Shown here in pieces: positions 38,501-50,500 of a stretch of 64,000 bases of DNA. The position numbers were made by a program, and so were the translations under genes. The notes beneath the pieces are model-generated. The model searched no databases. It worked only from the letters and a program-made list of their open reading frames with translations, and was not told the origin of the DNA. The DNA lies in assembly GCA_017562135.1 (NCBI GenBank), contig QEYB01000150.1:124001-188000 (forward strand), read 5' to 3'. Within the stretch, counting starts at the first letter, position 1. Each line of letters starts with the position of its first letter. The stretch comes from Dipylidium caninum (Eukaryota; Platyhelminthes; Cestoda; Cyclophyllidea; Dipylidiidae).

Positions 38501-41500
38501 TATTATTAGAGGCCAGACAAACTGTTGCATTTTAAATTTCTTTGAATTTGGTAGCACTTCACGTGACTTATTAATTTTGTTGCATGGCTCCAAAGTGGCA
38601 ATAGGTTGAAGCAGCCTAATCCGCCTTGAGAGTTGGCGCAACAAAATGACATAGAATAATGGGAAAATGAGTATGAGACGAGATTTGGCGTACCGGGTGG
38701 AGAGTAGAGGGCGGCAGGTGAGTAAAAAAGTGGAGTTGTAACTTAACATTTAGAAAAAAAGAGCCAAACAACATTTTGCGACATCAAAGCCCCAGGATGG
38801 TCAGATTGAAGATCGCGCATTTTGATAGCGTCTGTGGCGATCAAATACATCCCACCCATTTACCTGCACGCGCACACACACGTATAGTGGAAGGCGGGTT
38901 TTCTCTCCCCAATCTCCGCACAGTCCCGCCCCCGCATCCCTTCTGTTGTGGCCATTTTTTTAATTTAAGTAGTCGCGTGTGCGAGTAATGTTGACATGGA
39001 TATCATGTTTTATATACTGCCCACCGAGAGATGTATGGCGCAGTCCCTAGTCGTCGGACAAACCTCTAAAGGGGAAAGAGATTTGCTTACTCAAAGGGGG
39101 CGGTGCTGGGGCACGGGATTACCCCTCACTGGTTGAGGATGATGTGTTCCCCATTTAGAAACGAATAAGTGTAAAATGATAACAAATTCTTGACCGCGTC
39201 GATACGAAGAATACTTCGGAGCCCCTATGTTTATGTTTATTTTTGGTTGGACAAATAATAAAACTCTGGACTCAGAAATACTTTTTATGTGAAAAAAACT
39301 TTTGTTTTACTTTACATGAAGCAAATTTATTTCTTTAGTTTCTACCGGATTGAACCGCTCTTTTGTTTACATCAGAGACGATCTGTCGCATGGGCAGATG
39401 GCATGACACGAGGAAAACTAATCGCCTGTCAAAATTTCAGTTTTCATACTTACACAAGCACCTTTAATAGTACCTTAATAGGGCTACCAGACATGCGGGC
39501 AACTGAGTTGGTATACTCGCAAAAAGACCGCTTTGTTTGGAATCTTTTGTTCGTTTAATTACTGGCCATAAGAGATATAGTTAGACTTGGAAACGAACCA
39601 CGGGAAAAGACTATCGTGTGGTCTTAGCTTATTCCGTAGCTCGGATCTTTTGAGATGGTAAGAGGATACTGCATTAAAGGATAAAGTTCGATGAATGTGA
39701 CATAACAATGTGCAGTGTATACTTCTTGTTTAACTTTGGTTGACAGTATCCAGACTCTTCCGCTCCTAAATCCACCGGACCCGACGGTCTCGACATTCGC
39801 TTGAGAATTCCCATTCTTGAGGGATTCCTTTTGGTAGTGGTAGTAACGATTGGTATTAGTTAACACTAATTTACACTAATAATTATTTAACACCGTCGAT
39901 TTTCCAGTGAGATTATTTTATTTGTCCGCCCTTTCTCGTGACAATTCGGGTGCGAAGATTACATCACTTTCGGAGTGCACTCTGGCGTGATTTTTGGGAT
40001 CCAGCAACCTCTTAAAATTCCCCATTCCCGACTTTTCTGCCAATCCATTCGAGGAGGAAGTTTTCTTTCTGTCCCACCTATGCACGGAAACTAGCTGGTA
40101 AAACTGGACATGACCGAGATTCAGGTCTGTTATTGTCCTCTTTCACATCATCGGTTCTGGGTTCTTTCCCGCTTATCTACTGAGGGTAAACTCCTCTCCG
40201 AGAAGAGCGCATCACCCTCTTGTCGGGCATAAATCCTCCCTTGTTGGGGGGGGGGGGGACAACGAGGAATTAATTTGGATTATGGTGTTTCCATATCTTC
40301 TTATTTTTTTTACTTCGCTTAGTTGCTAAAGCATCTAACCTTTCCAGGGAAATTATCTGATTTCTTTGTTATTAGTACACCAACGCGAGACTGGGGTACA
40401 CTCTTTTCCGCTTTTACGTAGTCCAGTAGGATATGCGTCATTATAAGAAGGCGCATTTTCCGATTTGTCATAAATTTCTTCATTGTGATTGGCTTTACCA
40501 GACGTGACAATAGATTGATTCCTTTTGCTTTAGTCTTCTAAAAATAGCATTAATTCTCCTACAAACTAGGTTAAATCGGCTGTCAAAATACACAATTCTT
40601 CCGAATAGGTGTATTTAAAGGGTCGTGATCTAATTAAAGTTCTTCGATTTACCGGTTATCTTCTAGTCTACATTTAATAATTGAAGGTTCCGCTTGTAAA
40701 TAGTCCACCAATACCGTTTACCGGTCGGCTAATGCCGAGGTTGACTCGATAAGTGTGGCACTCAGGAGAGTATGAAGTGAAGACGACTTGAATTCCTTCC
40801 TCCACCCGAGAATGCGCTTAACATTGAATTTCGAGATAGAAATATCTTCTTATTGCCCAGGTCAGTGTAACATTTTTATGCGCACTAGTCCAAATGTACC
40901 CGAAAATCAAGCGGAACGAGGCCAGATGGTGCTTCCGCGCACTCTACGACTACTAAGCGTGGAAGAGGCGAGAATTTTAAATGTCACAGTCTTCGGTGTT
41001 AGTTAGTTTGAATACTAAAGGCAATTAAATCACTCTTAACTAATGAAAAAAATGTAATAAAAGAAGAGGAAAAGTGAGAGACAGAGAGGTGCGTCGTATG
41101 TACCCTACTTCAGCTTCAATAAATGTTATCACAGCCCAAATTTCACACTCTCACGCTTCTCCTTCCTACCATCGCAGTAACATGAAGACAAATTTGACAA
41201 GTTATGAGTCAGTACTACGTTGTCACAGGAAATGGGGGAGAAATACGACTTCTTGGTCACCTTAAATGCCGTTCTTGAGGACAAAGGGAATGGCATACCA
41301 TGCAGTTCGTCCTAACTCGAAGTAAACGGTGAACATGAGGGTACATAGAAATTACACCTGCAACAACACAAAAGTCAAATTTCGGAAAGGAAATTTTTTG
41401 CCAAGTGGAGATTATCATTACTGCCATGACAGACACTGTCCAGGCGACCTGATTCAAAGACACCTCTCGCGTTTCATTTCAATTCAATGAATTTCGAAAC

Positions 41501-44500
41501 CAGCTGTCACTGACAACTTAGGCGGAACGAGTAGGGGTGTTGAGCGTTCCCATCAGCTCACTTTTAGGCGTATAGGTGTGGTTTTGATCCTCTAAGAATG
41601 CGCAATAGATCATCTCAGGCAATAAAATAACCTATCAGACGCTTCCGCTCTGCCGAACTTATTGCAGCTTTGGTCGGCAGCCCTCGGGATGACACGGCAT
41701 GTTTGAAAAGTGGTTTCACATAAGCCAACCAATGAAATTCATCACCATCCACAAGCCATGAAGTCGGGGCGTAGACGTTTAGTGGGAAACCTAGAAGTTG
41801 CTTCTTCGTCCAGCGTTTGTTTGGGTGGGTATTCACTACGACAATTAGTGTATTGGCATAGGAATAAGTTTGATTCGTCTTGCGAAAAACAAAAATTGCG
41901 ATTTGGAATGCAAAGGCTTGGTCCGTGAATCTATCTTTGATGAAATATCTGAGAGAGGTGAATTCAGGTTTATCTTTTCTTCACTTTTTGCCATCCAGAT
42001 ACGCTATTTGAGTTGCACAAAGTACGTTTGACGCGATCCCATCCCTCCTGTCCGTGGGGCGTAGTCATCTCTGGCACCGACGACGTCATAGACGCCCCCG
42101 TCTACATAGACTCGCTAACGCCAGGAAAACCAGCAGCTCTCTCTGGCTTGTTGAGACCAGGCGACAGGATTCTGGCTGTGAACGGCCTCGACGGTGCCGC
42201 TCCAAAGCTGGCGGGAGGTAGTGGATTGACCCTTTCAATTGTCACCGCCAGACTACATCAGCCCTTCGAACAAGTCACACTTTACATTGCGAGAGAGAAG
42301 AGTCGGTCGGATATTGCTATCCCTGGACAGGGCAATGGCGATCAAATGGGGAAGCAATACTCCTGTGGCACTGTAAGTCGTCTAAGTGTATCTCAGATGA
42401 CCCTAACTTGGGATTTTGCAGTTTATTCAAGTTATTTGTTCAGTCAGCCGTTCAAGAAATTGATACCTTGAGGCTTTTTTCTATTGTCGTGCTTTAACTA
42501 CTCTAAAATCTGCTTTTCTAAATTTCAAACCATTTTGAATTCCTCCTCACATTTCGCTTTATTGGATCTGGGTAATACCAATCATATAAGTAATGATTAT
42601 TAAAAGAAGAACACACCAGGATGTGATTAGGACGAGCTTGTGGAAAGTATGTCGGCGTCAATTTTTGAACTATGGGTATGACTGCACATCGAAATATTAT
42701 GAAAGATGCTAGGCTTTTCCGAATGAGGGCTGAAAAGTGAAAGCGGTCAGCACATTTCGGCTTGTCACGTCGACATAGGAGGCTGTAATTTGGTTTCCGC
42801 GCAGTTAGTCAATGCGTTGTGTGATGGGGATGCTTCCTCAAAGAGTTCAGATTAGTCCTTGGTGAGACCACTTGTCTTGCTCTTCTGTAGTCCTGTTCAC
42901 CAGCCACTGAGTTCAACCAGTCCTTCGACGACGAACGCATACGACCGTCACCTCGGAATGTCGCAACCAAGTCGACATCGACAGCACTGGCTCCTACAGC
43001 GCGTTTGAAGAAGCAGAATTCATCCTCTAAACTCCCCTATCCGAGACATCTCATAGCTCCCCTTGGATTCTGCCCCAATCCCCGTGAGTTCTACGGCTCC
43101 AAATTGTCGATGATGCTGCTAATCTCGCTATGATTTTAACTGATACTTGTTTATGGTGTTCTTCGCGTTTCCGATACAAGACACTCTAGTGACTTTGCCA
43201 CTGGAAAATTCCCCTTCTCTTAAAACTATAGTCTCGTTGTGGTCAATGCGAAATAATTAAGAGAATCTTAAAAACTTATGTATTCAGAGAACTATTGATG
43301 CGCCTACTACCTCAGCTTAATTTGAGCCACTTTAAACACCAATATACTCAAAACACCTGCGTTTAAAAGGTCAGCCCGAATGAACGAGTGTTGTTAACAT
43401 TTTCTCTTCCTTAGATTAGTCGTGGACGAAAATTTCTTTTCGTTCATAACAAGTGTCACCGAATGTCAGCATGCATATCACAGTGGTTTTTAAAAGCGTG
43501 CCTTTATTGAAATCGCATTTTCTCTATAGGATATTGGCAGGAATTGCATTACGTCCACTGTTTAACTCAATTTTGAGAAGGGCGGGAGGTTACCCGCTTA
43601 ATACAATTTTATTTGGCGGTTAGACTTGCAATAATTCAGTCTCGTGTCTCTCCAGAGTGCATTAATGGAAGACCTGATGATATACTTTCTCTCCCAATTA
43701 ATCATTGGGTCAATTTTTTTTTGTTTCGAACCACTCCTCTACGCTCAGCCGGCTCAAAACAACTCTTTTTGGTATTTCGTCTCCATGCATTACACGCGCT
43801 GACATTAATTGGTTTGGGAAAAAGTTAAAACAACAGTCTTACTTTTTGAATAGGATTTATTTTTGAATAGAATTTATAATTCAAGAGGATCGAGAATGCG
43901 TCCCGCCGATTGCCTTTCGTGTGGCTGTGGGTGGGAAAAGAAGGCCTAAGACCTATTTGGTAATGCCAAAACAAAGGACGGGGCCGTCTGAATTAATAAA
44001 TATTGGTGCTCAATGTAGTGTTTATGCGATTATATAGTTCAAGATCCTGGCTCCGGCTACTTTGATGACTATGGAAGCAATTTTCAATCATCGGCATATC
44101 GAAAGGTTCAAGGGATCGGCAGATCTACTGGGGACCTGTCAGACGTGCCTCGACAAACCGTGGACGCTTACTTGCCGAAGGAGGAGTCTATGCCACATCA
44201 CCACCATCATCATCATCGCCATCATCGGAGTCACCAGCAGCACAGTCGGCGACGGAAAGGAAAGGGTCTCCAAACACCAGCGTCGGCACCAGCAGGACAT
44301 GGTTGGTGGAGAGCAGGAGAAGAAAGTGTCACAGGAGGACCGAGTGCCCAGAGCCTCATCCACCCTAAATCTCGACGACATTGCCTGTCCTGGATGTCGG
44401 GAGGCCGTGGTTAATGAAGTACTCAACCAACAAAGGTGAGGTTTCCATGGTGTTCAAAGCCCGTCCGGGTTTAAACTTCACCTCAAAATTACAATCAACG

Positions 44501-47500
44501 TTTATTGTTCGTTACAGAATAACATCCTTGCTCGTTTTCGATCTCAAGTGTTATAAAGGAGAGCAATACATAAATTTGGTGACCCACAGTTCCAAATCCT
44601 TTCACCAGTCTGACAATGCCAGACTTACGAATTGTGCACTAATCGAGAGGCGCACGTGGAGTTAGAATGCAAGACTCGCGATGACATTTTGAGTTTGGAT
44701 TGGAATGCTGTAGCAAATATCGACAACACCGATCTGTGTGACAGCTAAAAAAGTTGATGACAATAGTGGTGTTCACTGTTAAACGTTTAGCGTCTGAATT
44801 GAAGAAGACCAAGACAGTCTTACCAACCTTGGCTTGCCAAAATTGCTTTTCATGGTATTTGTTGTGAGAGTTAAGGTGGCGGGGTGGGGTGGGGCGGGAG
44901 GGGACGGAGGCGCCTTCAAAGTTACCTCATTATAATGGAAGGAGAAGGCATAAGCTCAGCCAAGTTTATCCCATAGTTACGTGGGAAAATCGACCCTCAG
45001 CGACCACTAGGTTCACAATATCACTTCCAACGGTCCTGACGTTTAAACTCTCCGGTCCCTGTCCACCCTCTTCTGCTACATTTCCCCAAAAAAGATAAAA
45101 TTTTCTAGCTCAAAGACGTAGCAACCCTCCAGACACGGTACGACTTGATAAGGGCCAAATTTCACATATGAGTGACGGTAAAATGAGATGTCTAAAGGAC
45201 TGTGTATGACAACTATAATTCATTATTTTTCTTGGTTAATATCCAGTTTGTTGAGTCCAAACCTGCCAATTGGAATGTATAATCAGGAATAATCTTCTGC
45301 TGCACCAGAAGTGGACAGTTAGGGCGTCGAGAGAGCTCCCACCCCAGTTCCACTCCGCCGTTTTGTGCAATTACAATTCGGTGGAAGGTAATTAAATTCA
45401 GCCTCAGACTTTCCCTGCAATCCACTTAAATGCATTTGCCGATTAGAGTTATGTCAAAACTATGGGCGACAGATTGAAAGAAAGAAATGAGTATTATTAT
45501 TAGCAATCTATTCTCGAAAATCATTCATACTCGCTGACTTGTCTGACGACGATGGTGATGATTAGGACCATTTAATCCATTTTCTTCAGTCCATTCGAGA
45601 AGTGGTAACATGAAAAGACACTGAAGACAAGGAAGTGAATATGCTTGAGACGACATGATGACTTACGACCCATTAACAATTGGCATAAGATTGAGGCCGA
45701 GGCTTGGATCAGTCAAAATATCAACAATTTTCCCATTCAGTGCAATTGTTATTAGTTAAGACCGGTGTATGTGCGCTAATTATAAAGTAATGAAGTTTGT
45801 TTTGTGGCCTCGTCAAGTTTTCAGGGGGAAGCGGATGGTCGGCTTACTCATTTGAGGTGTTTTTTGTAGTTTGGAGAGAAGACGAAGCCATTGTTTAAAT
45901 GAGTTGCCCATCAACTAAGGGCATTGGAGCACTAGTCGGAAAAGATGATGAGGAAACAAAATTCAAGACGTCACTTTTGACTTTCATAGATCTAACTGAC
46001 TAAAAAGACAAATCTTAAATTTATTAAGCTTGTCTGATTCTAATCGAGTTAACATTTTGCTGCCAATTGGAGATGCTTCTATTTCTACCCGAGATTTTGA
46101 CATTATCTCCAAACCACATATTTTCACGAAATGTGTGGAGACTATTTTGCTAAATCGCTCATGGAAATGGCTTGTAAGGACCTAATTTTTTCTATGTATT
46201 TACATATGTATTGTGTCGGCAGACCACTCGATGTTCTTTCTATTATAATAAGATCTGCTCATTTGTCATCAAAAGGAATTGTCAAGCGAGCTCCGTACCC
46301 GTAACAGGTCGGTCTGACTGGAAGGCGGAGGGTTGGAAAACCGAGACCGATTCGACCGCCTTAGTTTTAACAAAAGTGGTAATCATCAAGAGTGTAATGC
46401 TCGGGTGAGACGGTTCGAATTTAAACAACTTACGTCCTGACCTTGTGTCGTAAAATAGGAGCGCTTATCTCTCCTCTTTTTTCTCCACAAAACGGTGAAA
46501 TGTGATCGTTATGGGTCGGATTGGAGGAGAGATAAAGGGGGAATTTTATCCCCAATAAATGTCAGCAATTATCGCAAAAATCTCCTATAAATCCCCAGTA
46601 ATTCCACCGACTCCCCACCCCCCAATCGTCCCCTTATCTCACCTCCCGCCCCCTAAAAACTTCATTCGCGCCTTGTTTAAATGAACAACCTTGGTTTAAC
46701 AGTCTCAACCCACTATTGGTTGAGTTAATCGACTTAATATTCGTTGTTATGCTTTTAATTCTGTATTTCTCGAACTCACACGGGAGTCAAAACAATGTAA
46801 GGCTCAATCGGAGGTGATTTCGTTTTGTTTGCATACCCTACGGTATGGACTAATGATGGGAGGGTTGAAAGACTTCAAGACGCCTTTTAACAATTAATTT
46901 TGTACCTAGTAATAAGGCTTGTCAGCCAGCCTCAAGGCTTCCAGCTTCATTCGGTCCGATTTTAAAAGGCGTCTGTCGGGATAATGATGCAACAGTACAA
47001 GAAGGGCTCTTCTAGTCGGTAGATTTATCTCTACAGCGTTTTGATAATCCATTGAAACGACATCATCTTACTGATAATATTTGCCTCTTAATTTATGTTG
47101 ACAGTAATATGGACATTAGTTAATCATCTCCCCATTCAAATTTTCTCATGACTCTAGATTACTGACTGAACAACGGCTCGATCGCAGTCATGCCACTCGT
47201 CGTCGAGAACGTCTGCGATTACGTGGACGTAGTCTGGAAATGGTGGATTCTCAAATGACAGAAGCGATTGACAACAATGCTGCATTTTCGGCACATCGAA
47301 TTCACCGTCATCACCAGCACTACCAGGTTACGGAAGGTAGTAGAGTCGGTGGAGAGAGCACTTACCACAATCTCTCACGATCCGACTCACGATTAAATCG
47401 AGAGCGTCTAGACCCCGCGGACGAGGAGGCGGAAGAAGTGGACGAGGTAGTATCCATATCCTCGTCTCTCGCCGCTGTTGACGCAGGCGCTTCAGCATCC

Positions 47501-50500
47501 TCCATTTCCTCATCTTCCACGGCCTCTAGATCTGTGGCTTTCAGCGCCTCCGAAAGTCCCAGATGTTCCTCAGTCTCCAGTGGAGTACTCGTAGAAGCTC
47601 CACGGCCTGCTGTCGGTTCCCATCGAACGCTTATTATGACTCCGCTTCCCAGGTAAGTTGGCTTCTTTCTTACTCACTGTCACACGCAGATTAAATTTTC
47701 GTATAATCACTTTATCAGAAGAAAATAAGACAAGAGCACCTCGATACATCGTTCCAAGTGTTTTTTTGGCTTAAAGTTGCTTACTTAGTTTAACCAATAT
47801 AGCAAATTCAAATACCCCTTTTTAAATAAATCCCATCTACTGAAAGAAAAATACTCACCAAACCGACATTGATAGGTCTTTAAGAAGGGACTGTAACCTT
47901 ACAACTTAATTCATTGCCATTTATTGAATTTTAGTCCTTATCAGATGTCATTTGCTCCCCCTCTACGCCACCTTGCAAATAACGCAGCTGTGTTTAATGT
48001 TAAAGCATTATTTCTTATGGCCGCCGCTAACATTGTCCTTTCAGAATTTTCCATCAGCATCTTTCACCACTTTACAAATCCAGACCCGAGCTTAAGGCAT
48101 ATCATTGAACAACTAGTGACTCGATGATTTAAACAAGTCCGAAACTTACCAATTGTCTCATTTAATCAGAAAGGCGTGGTAGTTAATCCGTCTAAAATTT
48201 CTTGTAGGTTCGTTTAAAGAAACCGTTTGCAAATACTTCAGACTTCTATACCTTTCGTAAAATCTACCTAACATCGAGTAGGTAGGAGAGTTTAAGCTTC
48301 GAAAAACTGAGTAGCCGTGTAAAGAGACGAGAGCTGAGGAAGACCGTAGCCTTCAAATATAGAGTCTAAGTTAGTTTCAGGGAGGTGAAAAATTTTTTGC
48401 TTGCTATTTCCGAAATTTCTCCGAGTTGTCGACACATATGGGGTAGGATAGGCCGTGGGTTTTAGTGATATTAAATTCTCCCACTCGCACATTCACTACT
48501 TTTGTCCGCTCTACTAACTTCCACCTTTTCTTCTCTACACTCTTCCGTCGCCGTGCATTTTAATTTGTCGGAGATGGGGCTAATTATACGACAGTGGGTT
48601 CCTCCGTCTTCTTGGTTTGTGCTTCCGCCTCGTCTAATGCAGGGTGGAGGCCAAAGAGAAGTGGTGAATTTATAGCGCTGACAATGCTGTCGACCGGGAA
48701 AACACGCAATGTCTGCGTCCGATTGGGATAAAATGGTTTTTAATGAAAGACATAATTTTGTTTGTGGTCTGAGCAACTACAACTCGACATTCCCTATGGT
48801 TTCAAACGAAAAAAATACATTCAAAAGAAATACATTCTTTAAATATGCATCGCTTCGTGAGAGTTATTTCTTTAATTATTAATGTGGTGTTATTCTGACC
48901 TCAATTCTTCTCAAAACTGAGCACGACAAACTTTAGAAATTATTCCACATAATTCTGAGTCTTAGATGTATTTCATTGTTTATTGAACTAACGATCTGGG
49001 AAGAGTATTCAATTTCTCATTAAGTAAAACATTGTTCTTGGAGAAATCTTATTGGCTCTTCTTTTGCCTAAATCTTATACCCCTTAATTTGGACAATTTC
49101 AGTAATTTTCAAAGAAGGTGTCACGCGCTGTCTAATACGTATAAAAAAATGCATGAAACACAGCCCTGCCTCTTACACTCTTAATGCCATTCCTATGTGC
49201 CTTTCTTCAACAGAGATGATTCCGGTGAGTTTTGGAGGCAATATTCTCTTCCCTTCAGCACGAGCAAGGCGAAGCGACTCTCGAGTATTGATGTAAATGT
49301 CAGGTCGAACACCCCTTTTACTTGAAAAAGCAGTCCTTACTACGTTTTTTCATTTTTTTGGTTGAGATTACTTTCCGAACAACCATATCTAGCGTGATCT
49401 CATTTGTGTTGGTCAGAGTGATGATTGTAAATGTTGATCTCTTCGCAGCGACGGGAAACAGAAGGGTCATAGGAGTACGGAAATTTCACCTCGACCCAAT
49501 GCTAACCTCGCTGAGAATCGTAATACAACACCGACTACTTCGAGACAACGAATGCATCGCTCTGCGAGTCGGGAAAATCGAGCGCCCTCGTGGCGAGGCT
49601 GGATTCGGCTCGTGAAACCGAATCCTGTCGACTCGTTTGGAATTGGTCTCTCCAAGGGCGTATCCTCTCGAGGAATTTACGTCTCTGCTATCCGACCCGG
49701 TTCGATTGCTGATACCTCTGGGCTGTTGCAGATCTACGATCGTATCCTCAAGGTCAGACTTTTAACCCATGGCTGTCCGATGGAACAGATTTTTTACTCG
49801 AGAATATACATTCAGTCTAAGAACGTTGGTTTGGTAAACATTTGGAAGATGAAGTTGTCGGCCACTTGTAAATTGTCGCATAGAATGTTAGCAGTTGTTA
49901 AGCCTAGTAGAATTTAACTTATGCTTTTTATAAAAATCATCTTATTATTTAACGACACCAGCATTCCACATTCCTTCGACCGATGTCTGTCACTTAATTA
50001 TCATGGTGGAAAGAACACCAAAATTTTATCTAAATCTAAACTTCCCACTTCGTCAAATGTTACTTCTTCCCATTCTACTGAGCATTCAGGTCTTATTCAT
50101 AAAGCACTGGATTCTGGGCATTTTACTTGGTCTTGGCTGAGAGAAGAGATGACTATTTTTTTACGTTCCGTGGTAGCCTCAAGACTTGTCATTCAAAACA
50201 ATCCACTTCAAATGTTGATTCAAATTTCAGACTTGTTATCACCGAAAGTAGCTCCATTTTTTCCCGTCAGCTTGCTTGTAACGAAATTTGATGTAATGTA
50301 CCATTGCGCAGATGTAGGAATCACCCGTCACGCATTAGTGACACCTGGTTCAACCAGCCATTATTAGACAGTTGATACTGGTAAAGAGTGAATTAATTCT
50401 GTCATTCTTTCTCCGACCAACGCATTGATGGCAATTCATACTAGCACGATTGCTTGGTCACACTAAATACCTCAGTAACTGTACCAAAAAAATAGACACC

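Noticed and set aside
44139..44426. Minus-strand frame opposite GRIP exon 13
   Set aside because: Shadow of the CAT repeat and the GRIP coding strand. The Met run comes from the repeat.
49921..50367. 148-codon + strand frame in the last GRIP intron
   Set aside because: Ser/His/Leu-rich without motifs, and the flanking PDZ7 halves join perfectly without it.
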